Notes under the pieces: generated by a model
The model's input: the letters and a program-made list of their open reading frames with translations, nothing else
The model's database searches: none
Told to the model about the DNA's origin: nothing
Shown here: positions 56,301 through 63,385 of the stretch, piece by piece
How the letters are laid out: each line of letters opens with the position of its first letter
Numbering within the stretch: the stretch's first letter is position 1
Position numbers and translations under genes: made by a program
Source of the DNA: a virus
Length of the DNA stretch: 64,000 nt
Virus record (IMG/VR): IMGVR_UViG_3300043427_001127
Location: 1 to 64,000 of that record
Direction: 5' to 3' (one strand)

Positions 56301-58713
56301 GATTACTAGTGCAGTAACATTTTCTGATAGTGTTGATGGTATTAACTATGTTATTCAAGAAATTGAAAACTACAGTGATGGTCCATCAGCTACATTTAAA
56401 GTTCTTGACGTAACAAGAACAGCAAGTTTAGAAAATACTGTAGTAACTATTCCTATTGCCAAAACTGGAACATTTCCAACTGGTGTTAATAGACCCGCTG
56501 AAACACATGTAGGTGGAACTGATATTACACTGTATAGTTTATTGACAGGAACAAATAATCAAGTTCTTATTGATAATCCTGGTCAGTTATTAACTTCAAC
56601 TTCAGCAACTAACATTAATATTTTAAATCCAGAAAGAGTAACAGCAGCTCTTGCTACATACAATACTGCATCAACAACTCTTTATCTACTAGTAGGTAAT
56701 GAGTTAATGCTACCAACAGCAGTTGTAGATGATCAGTTTAATAGCTATGTAACTGTTGTAAGAGCACAAGAGGGAACTATTGCCCAAGAGCACGCCGACC
56801 AAGACTCACCAAACTTTCCACAAAACGCTGTAGTTAGATTTGTAGTTAAATACACTCCAGTAACTACATTAAGACAAGACTCAACAAATCTTTCTAACGT
56901 TCTTTCATACAGTTCTTTAACTGGAAATGGTGGTCTTCCTGTATTCTCATTCACAGACCAAGAAGGAGTAGCAACGAAAACAATTAATGAAAATGATTTT
57001 ATTAAGATCGACAATGAGTTTTTCAGAGTAGATCTGAAGACTTCAACTAATCCTGGAACCGCAATCTTAACATTCTTCCCCGTTAAGTCTGTGTCGGAAG
57101 GAAGTGGCAATCGTCTTCAGATTCGTTATCGTTACAGTCAGATTCGTCTAACTGGTCACGACATGCTTGAGATTGGCACTGGTGGTATTGCTACAACCAA
57201 CTTCCCAGATGAACCTACTATCAGACCAGATGAAACCAAAGAAACCAACTTCATCGCTCCAGCTAGAATTTATTATGTAACTACCAACCAAGATGGTAAC
57301 TTCAAGGTAGGACAGTTCTTCAAGATTGACCAGGCAACTGGTAGATCTACAATCGATGCATCCGCTTTTGACTTGACTGGACTATCAAACCTACAGTTTG
57401 CTTTAGCCGATGGAACTAAGGTTGGCGTTGAAGTCACCAAGTTTGATGCTGATGCCACTTTAGGTGGTTCTGAAAGTAGCGATTCTTTCGTTCCCACGCA
57501 AAAAGCAGTTAAAACATATGTTGACAGTAACTTTATTAGTTCAAACCAAGATATTACAGTTGGTTCTGAAGCCGTAAATAAAAACTTAACAGTAAATGGA
57601 AACAGTACTGTTAGTGGTGATATGATTATTGGTGGAAGTTTACAAGTTAGCGGAACGACAACCAGTATCAACACCACTGAACTAATCGTGGAAGATGTAA
57701 ACGTCATTCTTGCTGGTGGAAACGTCACTGGTGATTCTGCTATTCAGGGTGCTGGTTTGACTATCAAAGGAACCACAGATAAAACTATATCATATGATGG
57801 TTCTTCAACTACTGGTAGATTTAATATTAGTGAAAACCTTTTACTTGCTCCTGGAAAATATATTGCTTCGAAACCAGCAGCTACCGATGGAACAGGTGCT
57901 CTAGCAACTGAAGAAATCATGATCGATACTAATGTCAGTGGTTCCACTGGTATTGGTTTAGTATTCCCAACCATTTCCCAGTTGGATATCGGCAACGCAT
58001 CAACTGCTTTAACTATCGGTGCTACAACAGGAACGACTACAGTAAGAAATAGTTTGATTGTCCCTGCTGGTACTACCACATTAGCTCCTCTTAGATTCAC
58101 ACCAACAGCAGCAGCACTATTAACACTTCCACTTCAAGGTGGTTTTGAATATAACCAGATTGCTTTCTATGCTTCTGCGACTACTGAAGGTGGAAGAGGT
58201 ATTATCCTCGCGCCACAAATCTTAAGAGCTGCTGCTGACTTCGCTCAGACTGGAACCACAAACACAGTCAGAAACGTATTCTCAGGAACAACTCAGGATG
58301 CCGCTCCATTAAGAGCAAATACATTATACAGATTTAGAGGTTGTTATTATTTTGCTAAATCAACTACCACAAGTGGTACTTGGAACCTGCTGTTTACATT
58401 CTCAAATGCTCCAACCAACTTTAGATATAACTCAATAGGAGCAAATGGACCTTCTACAACTGCATTGTTCTTCCAAAATACAACTGCAACTGGATCAACT
58501 GCTGTTACTCAAGCAGTAACTGTCACAACTGATTGTGCGATAAGATTTGAAGGTTACTTCGTATCAAACGCAACAACTGGCGGAACATTAACTCCTCAGT
58601 TTAACAAGAGTGATACTGCTAACGCAACTGTAAATACTCGCACCAACTCATACTTTGAGATTCAAGCTATGGGTCCAGCTAACCCATCGATTATTGCTGG
58701 TACTTGGAGTTGA
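53398..58713 (+). CDS. Giant fibre with six CBM5/12-like modules and beta-helix (1771 aa)
   Basis: A 1771-aa protein. The first about 320 residues hold six tandem units of about 50 residues that begin near 14, 75, 131, 178, 229 and 283. Each has the pattern W-x-x-x-x-x-Y-x-x-x-D-x-V-x-x-x-G-x-x-Y of carbohydrate-binding modules 5/12 (for example GSWQPNTFYAKNDLVRYGG). From about 381 a beta-helix with the YFVNLDGVDD start resembles that of the 1694-aa fibre. Near 1300 stands DGNFKVGQFFKID with FVPTQKAVKTYV (about 1362), and the last 190 residues match the tip of the 540-aa fibre. It is likely a polysaccharide-binding tailspike or fibre. A terminator follows. Confidence 0.82.
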   Translation: MAEFRLGRLKFNWTGEWQPNRAYVLDDIISFRGNTYVCVVNHTSTGSVEQWEDVDLNASTPRWELYVPGIRNAGSWQPNTFYAKNDLVRYGGNIYICKDNHTSPSDQNLFYLTNFAGNWDLFYNGTENKGTWQQNTWYKVNDLVKYGNNIYLCNLGHTSTTAFDITKFTLYLESVKFEDSWDSSTEYQPGDIVLFGGYSYTAKTINTDKQPNNYVSTDWEVISIGFDSKGVYNPATIYVPGDVVRFGGNTFVKMLTSVAGIAPNESGDGALKWSLISEGLSYKGDWDDQTTYQKNDVITLASSTYVSIAYNNLGRDPGTNDADGFWSVVARGDEESTITTKGDLLYRANATNARLPIGDPGQILYATENGIPGWGNAKTRKVYFVNLDGVDDFSDGYGGSIGRAFRTVKYATQIAAQEGCDEQNPATIYVKAGVYDEECPITVPPYCSVVGDDSRGTIIEPGPGLSKIQRLIIDSTCLLKPGDTLTVDTLAGATRTARVLHFADTDATPVGSGESNRKKMVYVETIAGGPIIDTDTFLNGTDLGTAPEVNIISVENLNNTKATLFFLSEGVMLKDLVFNNPDPDAGFVMPDTTGLTIEEEITNKLADITQCQVGFVFWRINPFLVSQNIIKSPYIYSCAAYSFKGVGAIVDGSVNEGKDHPSHFASGHQSLLFGNVTQFPEMGVAIWCKDNGNSEIVSCFTYYAHIGYACSGGARMRSLGGNNSWGNYGCSARGFDPTEIPLEATIRGTELNFYNDATTAVATATVNGNLVLGTIAQSGKINGDFQVGSIISNEGSANNTSITGVVGNGTTATVSFATKPFNPYVVGKQITISGVSNSAFNGTFTVTGIVGTDGVITGVQFASTTTATLGAGGTVRPALGKARVLYVLAGNDYTKVLIEPITGFIGDGQRCAQITGSDPNNPPPVNIPEASTVIENSEFPSTSPSESAANRATRGAKFAVINLPEKPKITSAVTFSDSVDGINYVIQEIENYSDGPSATFKVLDVTRTASLENTVVTIPIAKTGTFPTGVNRPAETHVGGTDITLYSLLTGTNNQVLIDNPGQLLTSTSATNINILNPERVTAALATYNTASTTLYLLVGNELMLPTAVVDDQFNSYVTVVRAQEGTIAQEHADQDSPNFPQNAVVRFVVKYTPVTTLRQDSTNLSNVLSYSSLTGNGGLPVFSFTDQEGVATKTINENDFIKIDNEFFRVDLKTSTNPGTAILTFFPVKSVSEGSGNRLQIRYRYSQIRLTGHDMLEIGTGGIATTNFPDEPTIRPDETKETNFIAPARIYYVTTNQDGNFKVGQFFKIDQATGRSTIDASAFDLTGLSNLQFALADGTKVGVEVTKFDADATLGGSESSDSFVPTQKAVKTYVDSNFISSNQDITVGSEAVNKNLTVNGNSTVSGDMIIGGSLQVSGTTTSINTTELIVEDVNVILAGGNVTGDSAIQGAGLTIKGTTDKTISYDGSSTTGRFNISENLLLAPGKYIASKPAATDGTGALATEEIMIDTNVSGSTGIGLVFPTISQLDIGNASTALTIGATTGTTTVRNSLIVPAGTTTLAPLRFTPTAAALLTLPLQGGFEYNQIAFYASATTEGGRGIILAPQILRAAADFAQTGTTNTVRNVFSGTTQDAAPLRANTLYRFRGCYYFAKSTTTSGTWNLLFTFSNAPTNFRYNSIGANGPSTTALFFQNTTATGSTAVTQAVTVTTDCAIRFEGYFVSNATTGGTLTPQFNKSDTANATVNTRTNSYFEIQAMGPANPSIIAGTWS

Positions 58714-58731
58714 TAAATAAATAACATGATT

Positions 58732-58739
58732 TATAAATA
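58732..58739 (+). promoter_or_regulatory. Late promoter box nested in a terminator hairpin
   Basis: TATAAATA overlapping the 5' arm of the hairpin at 58735-58762. A start near 58745 would lie at the end of that arm, so the late RNA would lack most of it. Confidence 0.7.
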
Positions 58740-58766
58740 CCTCTAGGAAACTAGAGGTATTTTTTT
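58735..58766 (+). terminator. Rho-independent terminator at the gp13 start
   Basis: Stem AAATACCTCTAG (58735-58746) and CTAGAGGTATTT (58751-58762) around loop GAAA, then T through 58766; the gp13 ATG is the next base. The 3' arm contains AGAGG (58753-58757), 9 nt before the ATG, which would serve as the gp13 ribosome binding site. Confidence 0.85.
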
Positions 58767-59591
58767 ATGGCTAAACCAGCCACAAGAGAAGAGTTAAAAG
58801 AGTATTGCCTCAGAAAACTTGGTGCTCCTATATTAGAAATCAACGTAGATGATGATCAACTAGAAGATCTAATCGATGATGCTTTGCAGTATTTTAATGA
58901 ACGTCATTTTGACGGCATGGAAAAACTTTATCTAAAACATAAGTTTACTGCAGAAGAACTGGAAAGATTTAGAGAAGGCAATACTATTCACACATCAGAA
59001 GATGGCAGTGAGTGGGAAGAGAGAAATAACTATATTGAACTTCCAGATCATATCATTGGAATCGAGAGAGTATTTTCTTTATCAATGACAGCTCTTCGTT
59101 CTGACTTTTTTGGTTTTGGAAACCAATATTTTCTAATGGACATGTTTTCTTTGAACTCTGGATATTCTCTGGGTAATGTTGACCTAGTTAACTATTACAT
59201 GTTTAAACAATATTTTGAAACTTTGGACATGGTTTTAAACAGTGGGGCGATTATTCAATGTCGTTTCACAAAAAGAAACGGAAAACTTTTTATTGATTAC
59301 AATCCAAAAGTTTTACAAGAAGATAACTATTTCATTGTTGAATGTCATCGTCTTTTAAATCCAACTGATTCTCCAAAGATATGGAATGATTGGTTTTTGA
59401 AAAGATATGTCACTGCACTATTCAAGAAACAGTGGGGGCAAAATCTAATCAAGTTTAACAATGTTCAACTTCCTGGTGGCGTTCAAATCAACGGTCGTCA
59501 AATTTTTGAAGATGCTATCAGAGAAATAGATGAAATCGAATCTAAGATGATTAGCGACTACGAACTTCCACCTCTCGATGCAATAGGATAA
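58767..59591 (+). CDS. 13: Neck protein gp13 (head completion)
   Basis: A 274-aa protein (T4: 309 aa). The N-terminus ATREELKEYCLRKLGAPILE with NVDDDQLEDLIDDALQYFNE, and later KRYVTALFKKQWGQNLIKF (about 212-230) with the QLPGGVQINGRQIFEDA element, is typical of gp13 in cyanophages. gp13 joins the portal to gp14 after packaging and closes the head. Translation start depends on the GAGG in the terminator's 3' arm. One base separates it from gp14. Confidence 0.93.
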   Translation: MAKPATREELKEYCLRKLGAPILEINVDDDQLEDLIDDALQYFNERHFDGMEKLYLKHKFTAEELERFREGNTIHTSEDGSEWEERNNYIELPDHIIGIERVFSLSMTALRSDFFGFGNQYFLMDMFSLNSGYSLGNVDLVNYYMFKQYFETLDMVLNSGAIIQCRFTKRNGKLFIDYNPKVLQEDNYFIVECHRLLNPTDSPKIWNDWFLKRYVTALFKKQWGQNLIKFNNVQLPGGVQINGRQIFEDAIREIDEIESKMISDYELPPLDAIG

Positions 59592-59592
59592 T

Positions 59593-60492
59593 ATGTCTAA
59601 GAGCGTATATTTTCCACAATACGGTGGTGTAAATACCGAACAGAATCTGGTACAAGATTTGGTAGACGAACAAATACACCTGTTTGGTATGGATATTTTT
59701 TATGTTCCAAAAGAAATGTTGATTGATAGATCACTTAATGATGTTATTTTAAATGAGTTTAAAGAAGCTCATCTGATAGAAATGATGCTAATCAATGTAG
59801 AAGGTTTTGGTGGATCTGGTGCTGTTGCCATGAGCAAGTTTGGATTGAAACTTTCGGATGAAGTTACATTTGCTGTATCAAAAAGAAAGTGGTCTCTTAA
59901 ACCAGATTTAATGAGTTCCACCAGTGTTCCTGGTAGACCTAATGAAGGTGATTTATTGTATGTTCCAATGACTAAAAACATCTATGAAATCAAGTTTGTA
60001 GAAAGAGAAGTTCCTTTTTATCAGTTAGGTAAAAACTATATCTTTGCCCTAACTTGTGAGTTGTTAGAAAATGCCGACAACATGTTTGATACTGGCAACC
60101 CAGAAATAGATGATCCAAAAAAAGAAAACTATGTATTTCCAGTTTATTTAAAAACTGGTGGTGTTGGCAACTACACGATTGGCGAAGAAGTTGAACAAAC
60201 ATACATAGTAGATGGTACTGCTGTTATGGTAAAAGCAACAGTTGCTGCATGGAATGCGCCATCTAGAAAACTAGATTTAACTTATGTTAATGGTGTGTTC
60301 AGACAAAATGAAGAACTCATAGGAGTAGATAGTGGTGCATCTTGGGAAGTAGATACATTCTCTACGATTGATTTTGAGATTGATGATTTTGATAATGCAC
60401 AGAATAAATATTACGAAGACAAAGCCGATGAGATTCTTGACTTTAGTGAAGGAAATCCATTTGGTGAATTTGGAGATATGGGAGTATTCTAA
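59593..60492 (+). CDS. 14: Neck protein gp14
   Basis: A 299-aa protein (T4: 256 aa). Head-to-tail joining protein that forms a ring below gp13. Typical features: an N-terminal QYGGVNTEQNLVQDLVDEQI, then DIFYVPKEMLIDRSLNDVIL (both near residues 8-55) and a YQLGKNYIFALTCEL element around 142-156. The C-terminal region (about 190-245) has an IGEEVEQTYIVDGTAVMVKA strand pair that cyanophage gp14 forms carry. Its stop overlaps the gp15 start (TAATG). Confidence 0.9.
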   Translation: MSKSVYFPQYGGVNTEQNLVQDLVDEQIHLFGMDIFYVPKEMLIDRSLNDVILNEFKEAHLIEMMLINVEGFGGSGAVAMSKFGLKLSDEVTFAVSKRKWSLKPDLMSSTSVPGRPNEGDLLYVPMTKNIYEIKFVEREVPFYQLGKNYIFALTCELLENADNMFDTGNPEIDDPKKENYVFPVYLKTGGVGNYTIGEEVEQTYIVDGTAVMVKATVAAWNAPSRKLDLTYVNGVFRQNEELIGVDSGASWEVDTFSTIDFEIDDFDNAQNKYYEDKADEILDFSEGNPFGEFGDMGVF

Positions 60493-61289
60493 TGTTAGGT
60501 CAGTATTATTATCACGAGATTATAAAGAAAAACGTCAAAGCATTTGGCACACTTTTTAATAATATTCAAATTGTTAAACGTGATCCAGATACAGGAGAAG
60601 TTATACGTCAAGAAAAAGTTCCTCTCGCGTATGGTCCTAAGAGTAAGTTTCTAGCTCGTTTAGAACAGGATCCAAACACAGAAAGAAAAGTCAGCGTTAC
60701 TATGCCTCGCATCTCATTTGAGATGACTGACATTACATATGACGCCCAAAGAAAAACTTCACCTATTCAAAAATATAAAGTAAATGATGATGGAGAGAAT
60801 GTAAAAGTTCAGTTTATGCCTGTTCCATATAATCTTCGTTTTGAACTAGGTATTCTATCAAAAACTCAGGATGATGCTCTACAGATTCTAGAGCAGATTC
60901 TACCATTTTTTCAACCATCATTCAACGTTACTGTTATGATGATTCCAGAAATGGAAGAGAAAAAAGATTTACCAGTTATTTTAAATGGCATTTCATATGA
61001 AGATGACTATGAAGATGATATGATGAGAAGAAGAAGTATAACATATACTTTAGATTTCACATTAAAAACTTACATGTACGGTCCAGTTACTGATGCCGCT
61101 ATCATCAGAAAAGCAACGGTATTTGAAAGTCTCGGTGATTACCAAGAGCATAGAAGGATTCTTCGTTATGACGTGGAAGCGTCAGCACTAGAAGATAAAA
61201 ATAATGATGGTGTTGTTGATAACTTAGATGATCAACTATTAATGCCAGACGATGACTTTGGATTTAATGAAGGTATTGAACTACTATGA
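60492..61289 (+). CDS. 15: Tail completion / sheath stabiliser gp15
   Basis: A 265-aa protein (T4: 272 aa). It starts MLGQYYYHEIIKKNVKAFGT and has VSVTMPRISFEMTDITYDAQ near 75-95, with ETLPVILNGI-type strand elements (DLPVILNGISYEDDY near 158-172). gp15 forms the hexamer that ends the tail tube and sheath and binds the neck. It overlaps gp16 by ATGA. Complete in length. Confidence 0.93.
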   Translation: MLGQYYYHEIIKKNVKAFGTLFNNIQIVKRDPDTGEVIRQEKVPLAYGPKSKFLARLEQDPNTERKVSVTMPRISFEMTDITYDAQRKTSPIQKYKVNDDGENVKVQFMPVPYNLRFELGILSKTQDDALQILEQILPFFQPSFNVTVMMIPEMEEKKDLPVILNGISYEDDYEDDMMRRRSITYTLDFTLKTYMYGPVTDAAIIRKATVFESLGDYQEHRRILRYDVEASALEDKNNDGVVDNLDDQLLMPDDDFGFNEGIELL

Positions 61290-61693
61290 GCAAGTTTGAA
61301 GATAACATGGAAGAGATTTTTGATATAGCACCGATTGAACAAACAACTGAAATGATTACACAAGCAAACAGTGAAGTCAGTGTTGATGCCAACAAGGATT
61401 ATGAATACACCAGGGGTGAGCTGTATAGACTCATATCACAGGGTCAGGAGGCGGTGCAAGGTGCCTTAGAGGTCGCGCAGGAGTCGGGGCACCCTAGAGC
61501 GTATGAGGTCGCTGTGAACGCTATGAAGCAGGTCTCAGACATGACTGATAAGTTGATCGACCTCCAACACAAGATGAAAAATCTAGGTAAAGAAGATAAA
61601 AAATCAACACCAACCACAGTCAATAACACAATGTTTATTGGCACCACGGCAGATCTTCAAAAGATGATTAAAGATGCTGCCAAGAATAAATAG
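61286..61693 (+). CDS. 16: Terminase small subunit gp16
   Basis: A 135-aa protein (T4: 164 aa). The central helices YEYTRGELYRLISQGQEAVQ and ALEVAQESGHPRAYEVAVNA, followed by SDMTDKLIDLQHKMKNLGK, are the coiled-coil core of T4-type small terminases. These form rings that regulate the gp17 motor and help recognise concatemer DNA. The gp17 gene does not follow at once: two structural genes and a partial gene stand between. Codons within 61441-61500 are GC-rich unlike the rest of the gene (see separate entry). Confidence 0.88.
   Translation: MSKFEDNMEEIFDIAPIEQTTEMITQANSEVSVDANKDYEYTRGELYRLISQGQEAVQGALEVAQESGHPRAYEVAVNAMKQVSDMTDKLIDLQHKMKNLGKEDKKSTPTTVNNTMFIGTTADLQKMIKDAAKNK
61441..61500. other. 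GC-rich patch inside the gp16 gene
   Basis: 41 of 60 bases are G or C (68 percent by hand count) inside an AT-rich region. It codes for QGQEAVQGALEVAQESGHP. Codons GCG, GCC, GAG, GTC and GGG replace the usual A/T-ended ones. A nucleotide-level function such as a packaging initiation site in the small-terminase gene, or local transfer, may explain it. Confidence 0.6.
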
Positions 61694-61712
61694 AAAATAA
61701 ACGGTAAATAAG

Positions 61713-61991
61713 ATGAGGATTAAGATTCTTGCTGAAGCGGAAACGCTTACAACAACTCCAAGTGATATTAGTAAAGCAACCGATGTGTATCTTTACAACA
61801 CACATTCAGATTTAACCGCAGAAGCTTCAACCAGAACAGTTTCTCTATATGAATCAGATGGCACTACGGTGGTTGGTAGTTTTGCTTTAACTGTTGGCAT
61901 TCCTGTTATTATTAATAAAGATGCTGCTCAAAAGATTAAAGTTGACAGCACTGATAATGTCTCAGCTACTAAAGTTGCGTACCTAGGATAA
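61713..61991 (+). CDS. Small structural protein (92 aa)
   Basis: A 92-aa all-beta protein (MRIKILAEAETLTTTPSDIS start; SLYESDGTTVVGSFALTVG centre; VSATKVAYLG end). I know it as a common small virion protein of cyanophages without T4 counterpart. It is coupled to the next gene by an ATAATGG overlap (stop 61989-61991, ATG 61991). The leader has AATAAATA at 61684-61691, a degenerate late box. Confidence 0.65.
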   Translation: MRIKILAEAETLTTTPSDISKATDVYLYNTHSDLTAEASTRTVSLYESDGTTVVGSFALTVGIPVIINKDAAQKIKVDSTDNVSATKVAYLG

Positions 61992-63385
61992 TGGCACAGT
62001 ATAGTAAGCATTACGAAGATTTTCTACCACAGGAAAAAACAAATTTTGAAGTAGTTATGCTTGCCGATAACTTCGGCAATCTTACTGCTGGTACTGGTTC
62101 TACAGCTTCCGATGCTTTCGGTAGATCGAGGACTTCTAGTTTATTTACTCTCGGTGATTACAAGCACATCTATGCTGTTGATCCAAACTTCTTAGATAAG
62201 TTGGAGAATGGTGGCACTATTACGTTCCCAACAAATCAAGCAATGGGAACATTGGCAACATCTTCAAACCCTGCTTCTCGTGCTGTTCATCAATCAAAAT
62301 TTTACCACCATTATCAGCCAGGTAAATCTCAACTGATTTTTAGTTCCATTACTTTCGGTTACGCTCAGCAGAATGTAACTAAAAGAACTGGATACTTTGA
62401 TGACAGAGATGGTATCTACTTTGAGCAAGTTGGTGGTCCTACTTCTAACGGCACAGATAATGGCACACTAAACTTCGTGATTCGTTCTTATGTTAGTGGT
62501 AGTGTTAGTGAAGCGAATGTAGGGGATTACAAGAGAAGAGTTCCACAATCAGAATGGAACATTGATCCTTGTGATGGAACTGGTCCTTCCAAGTTTAATA
62601 TCAATACTTCAAAAACTCAACTCATTTATATTGACTTTCAGTGGCTTGGAGTTGGTAGGGTTCGTTGTGGATTTGTTCATAATGGACAAATTGTTTTGGC
62701 ACACGAATATTACCACTCAAACGTACTTGACGAAGTTTATATTTCAAGTCCCAATCTACCTGTAAGATGTGAGATTAAAAATACTGGATCTACATCAGGT
62801 GGTTCAATGAAGCAAGTTTGTGCCACTGTAATGTCTGAAGGTGGATATATTGAAAGTGGTATTGACTGGTCAACAAACTCTGGTTCTGCTAGAACTACAT
62901 CTACTACTGCTGGAACAAGATTACCTCTTTTGGCAATCCGTTTAAAAAATACTTTCCAAGGTTATCCAAATAGAATCACAGTAAGACCAAACAATATTAG
63001 CATGTATGTGTCTACTAGTGATGTTTATTATGAGTTAATTAAAGTACCTAATGTTTCTGCGTTGGCAACAACAGATGTTGGTGGTCTTGTATGGACTCCT
63101 GTTGATGATAGTAGCGGTGTTGAGTATTGTAGAAATGCCACGTCATTTGCTGTTGGAGCTAACTTAGATGTCTTTGCTTCTGGTATTGTTGTAGCAGGAA
63201 ACTCACAAAACTCATTATCCCCAGTTAATTCTGGTGAACTTACATCAGCAAAGAAAAATACTATTGTTCAAAATTTTGATTCAACTGATTCAGAGATATT
63301 CATTGTATCTATACGAACAATTGTTTCTACTGGCAATAACACTGCTAGTGCTGCTGCTACTCTACAATGGAGGGAGATTTACTAA
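61991..63385 (+). CDS. Fibre-like structural protein (464 aa)
   Basis: A 464-aa protein. Elements AFGRSRTSSLFTLGDYKHIY (near 42-62), KSQLIFSSITFGYAQQNVTK (near 110-130) and [16 protein letters not shown] (near 188-203) with YIDFQWLGVGRVRCGFVHNG (elements YIDFQWLGVG, VRCGF) are shared in order with the last third of the 2194-aa fibre. It lacks the repeat modules in front. Likely a shorter member of the same fibre or decoration family. It sits between packaging and later head genes, so a head or tail surface role is possible. Complete; stop overlaps the next ATG. Confidence 0.75.
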   Translation: MAQYSKHYEDFLPQEKTNFEVVMLADNFGNLTAGTGSTASDAFGRSRTSSLFTLGDYKHIYAVDPNFLDKLENGGTITFPTNQAMGTLATSSNPASRAVHQSKFYHHYQPGKSQLIFSSITFGYAQQNVTKRTGYFDDRDGIYFEQVGGPTSNGTDNGTLNFVIRSYVSGSVSEANVGDYKRRVPQSEWNIDPCDGTGPSKFNINTSKTQLIYIDFQWLGVGRVRCGFVHNGQIVLAHEYYHSNVLDEVYISSPNLPVRCEIKNTGSTSGGSMKQVCATVMSEGGYIESGIDWSTNSGSARTTSTTAGTRLPLLAIRLKNTFQGYPNRITVRPNNISMYVSTSDVYYELIKVPNVSALATTDVGGLVWTPVDDSSGVEYCRNATSFAVGANLDVFASGIVVAGNSQNSLSPVNSGELTSAKKNTIVQNFDSTDSEIFIVSIRTIVSTGNNTASAAATLQWREIY

